Below are positions 62,388-64,000 of a stretch of DNA of 64,000 nucleotides, piece after piece (the first letter of the stretch is position 1; every line of letters begins with the position of its first letter). The DNA lies in assembly GCA_024500155.1 (NCBI GenBank), contig CM044874.1:43988884-44052883 (forward strand), in the 5' to 3' direction. A program made the position numbers and the translations under genes. The DNA comes from Chenopodium formosanum (Eukaryota > Streptophyta > Magnoliopsida > Caryophyllales > Amaranthaceae). Under the pieces are notes generated by a model. That model saw only the letters and a list, made by a program, of their open reading frames with translations. It did not search any database and was not told the origin of the DNA.

Positions 62388-64000
62388 ATGAGTAGTTGGA
62401 TTAACTTCTTACAATCTAGTCACGAGTATGAGAAAGGTGTCGAGGATTATTTGGATAAAGCGTTTTCAACACAAGCAATTGGAGATCAAATTTCTTGCCC
62501 GTGTAAGGTGTGCTATCATTGCTTTTGGCATCATAGAGAGATAATTTTCAATCATTTGATTGCAAACGGGATCGAGCCTGGCACTGAAAGATGGCATTGT
62601 TATGAAAAGGGCTTGTCATCAATATCAAAATACGAAAGGGATGTTGAAGACATTCACGATGATATTGAATGTCTGATATATGATGTTCATAGAGATGTGG
62701 CAGAAAGGTGTGAAGGGGTTGGAGATGAGCCAAATGATGAGGCTAAGAAGTTTTATAAGTTAGTTCAAGATGGAAAACAAGAGCTATATCCTAGGTGCAA
62801 AAATTTTCAATGCTATCATTTCTTATTCGTTTTTATCTTTTGAAGTGTACTCATGGGTTAACTAATATAGCAATTTCAGATTTTTTTGGAGCTTGTTCGA
62901 GAAGTTTTACTGGATGCATCCAATTTGCCCAACTCTTTTAATGAGGCAAGGAAATTGATAAAAGATCTTAGTCTTCATTATGACAAGATTGATGCATGTC
63001 GTAATAATTGTATGCTATATTGGAAGGAGCACAAAGCTGCCACGTCTTGCCATGTCTGTCATGCTCTAAGGTGGAAAGAAACACAGACTGAAAACTAAGA
63101 AGATATTACTAATCAGCCATCTAAGAAAGTGCATCAAGTCCCCGCAAAAGTTCTTTGGCATTTTCCTCTTAAACCAAGGCTTCAAAGGTTGTACATGTGT
63201 TCAGTAACAGCAAAGCTAATGAGGTGGCATGATGAAGAAAGAAAGAAAGATGAGTTATTGAGGCATCCTGCTGACGATGAGGCGTGGAAAGAGTTTGACC
63301 AAAAGTACCCAGATTTTGCTAATGAAACACATAATTTTCGTTTGGGGCTTGCAAGTGACGGATTTAATCCATTTCAAACTATGAGCACACAACATAGTAC
63401 ATGGCTTGTTGTTATAATTGATTATAACTTACCACCATGGCTGTGTATGAAACTAGAATTCTTAATGTGATCTCTTCTTATTCCTAGGACCACCTCTCCT
63501 AGAAGTGACATTGATGTCTACCTTCAACCATTAGTTCAAGAACTTAAAGATATGTGGGAGTATGGGTTGGACACATATGATGCGCAGAAGCGTCAAACAT
63601 TTAAGATGCGTGCAGCTTTACAATCAACGAGCAGCGACTTTCCAGGTTATGCTATGCTATCTGGTTGGAGCACCAAAGGGAAGTTTGCATGCCCCTATTG
63701 TCACTATGAGACTGATCATCTTCACATGAATAATAGCAACAAATCCTGCTATTGGGCTCATAGTCGATGGTTAGATGAAAATCGTCCTTGGCGGTATGAT
63801 GTGGAGTCTTTTAACGGGGAAAAGAAAGATAGGACATCTCCAGATCCTTTATTATGGGATCAAATTTTAAGCTTGTTGGAAAATTGGGAAAACAAGTTTG
63901 GAAAGTTACAACCAATGAAGAAATTTGTAGGTTGTCCATGGAGAAAGTCCTCCATCTTCCACACATTACCTTATTGGAAATATTGTGGGTGTCATCATCA
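62388..64000 (+). pseudogene. CACTA TNP2-type transposase, degenerate, incomplete at window end
   Basis: Starts MSSWINFLQSSHEYEKGVED with a transposase-associated domain (CPCKVCYHCFWHHREIIFNH). The frame ends at 62843 after LYPRCKNF; it resumes at about 62883 (ELVREVLLDASNLPNSFNEA, HYDKIDACRNNCMLYWKEH, CHVCHALRWKE). In-frame stops TAA 63096-63098 and TGA 63468-63470 interrupt PAKVLWHFPLKPRLQRLYMC, PDFANETHNFRLGLASDGFN and SDIDVYLQPLVQELKDMW; then it is open to the window edge (GYAMLSGWSTKGKFACPYC). The gap between CKNF and ELVREV lacks part of the usual domain, either an intron or a deletion. Confidence 0.85.

Larger units (their letters stand above)
60329..64000 (+). mobile_element. CACTA (En/Spm-type) transposon, 3' end beyond window
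   Basis: Starts CACTAGTACATAATTG, directly inside the Athila gag fragment, with subterminal GTAACACTT repeats (60366-60535) and a TNP2-type transposase downstream. The right end and the 3-bp duplication (gag on this side) cannot be checked. Confidence 0.85.

Overview
The window is plant nuclear DNA, with spliced nuclear genes, a plastid sigma-factor gene, a PPR gene and dense nested plant retrotransposons and DNA transposons. A eudicot is likely. Retand-type Tat elements, OTU-carrying MULEs and TTCAG-type microsatellites would suit Caryophyllales, but that placement is inference. Only two host genes are well supported: a SIGF/SIG6-like plastid sigma factor (19235-29473, +, nine exons, 556 residues) and a P-class pentatricopeptide repeat gene (35510-37340, -) carrying a one-base frameshift. 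They converge on a transposon-filled interval.

Layout, left to right. 1-5928: a decayed Mutator-like transposase gene (-) with a C-terminal OTU-like cysteine protease domain, split by a 3.5-kb solo LTR (170-3664) with a perfect 5-bp target duplication. 5929-8114: low-complexity spacer with several repeats. 8115-18877: Retand-1, a Tat-lineage Ty3/gypsy element with decayed gag-pol (+) and a decayed antisense gene (-). 18878-29878: SIGF, with a composite inverted-repeat element in intron 7, and a G tract and a TTAGAACAT repeat array in intron 8. 29887-34988: a small hAT-like element split by a young chromovirus derivative (30255-34814) whose one long ORF joins reverse transcriptase directly to the integrase C-terminus. 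35510-37340: the PPR gene. 38576-51015: a plant-mobile-domain/Ulp1-associated type gene (+, four visible exons) with Retand-2 (38989-50289, inverted) in its third intron, cut off by an Athila LTR (51016-52761). 52762-58530: a LINE-like ORF fragment split by a decayed Copia element (52843-57877). 58531-60328: a truncated Athila LTR, PBS and gag start, interrupted by a CACTA transposon that begins at 60329 and runs off the window.

The most interesting system is the Retand pair. Both copies carry, on the strand opposite gag-pol, a separate gene; in Retand-2 it is intact, with its own TATA box, three small introns and 853 codons for a gypsy-transposon-type domain plus a long coiled coil. Both copies also have UAG-CAA-UCA at the protease/RT junction, which fits the CAR-YYA stop-readthrough consensus, and the frame stays open beyond it. 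LTR divergence (about 10 differences in 488 bp for Retand-1, about 1 in 495 for Retand-2, about 1 in 744 for the chromovirus) gives an order of insertion. All counts were made by eye.
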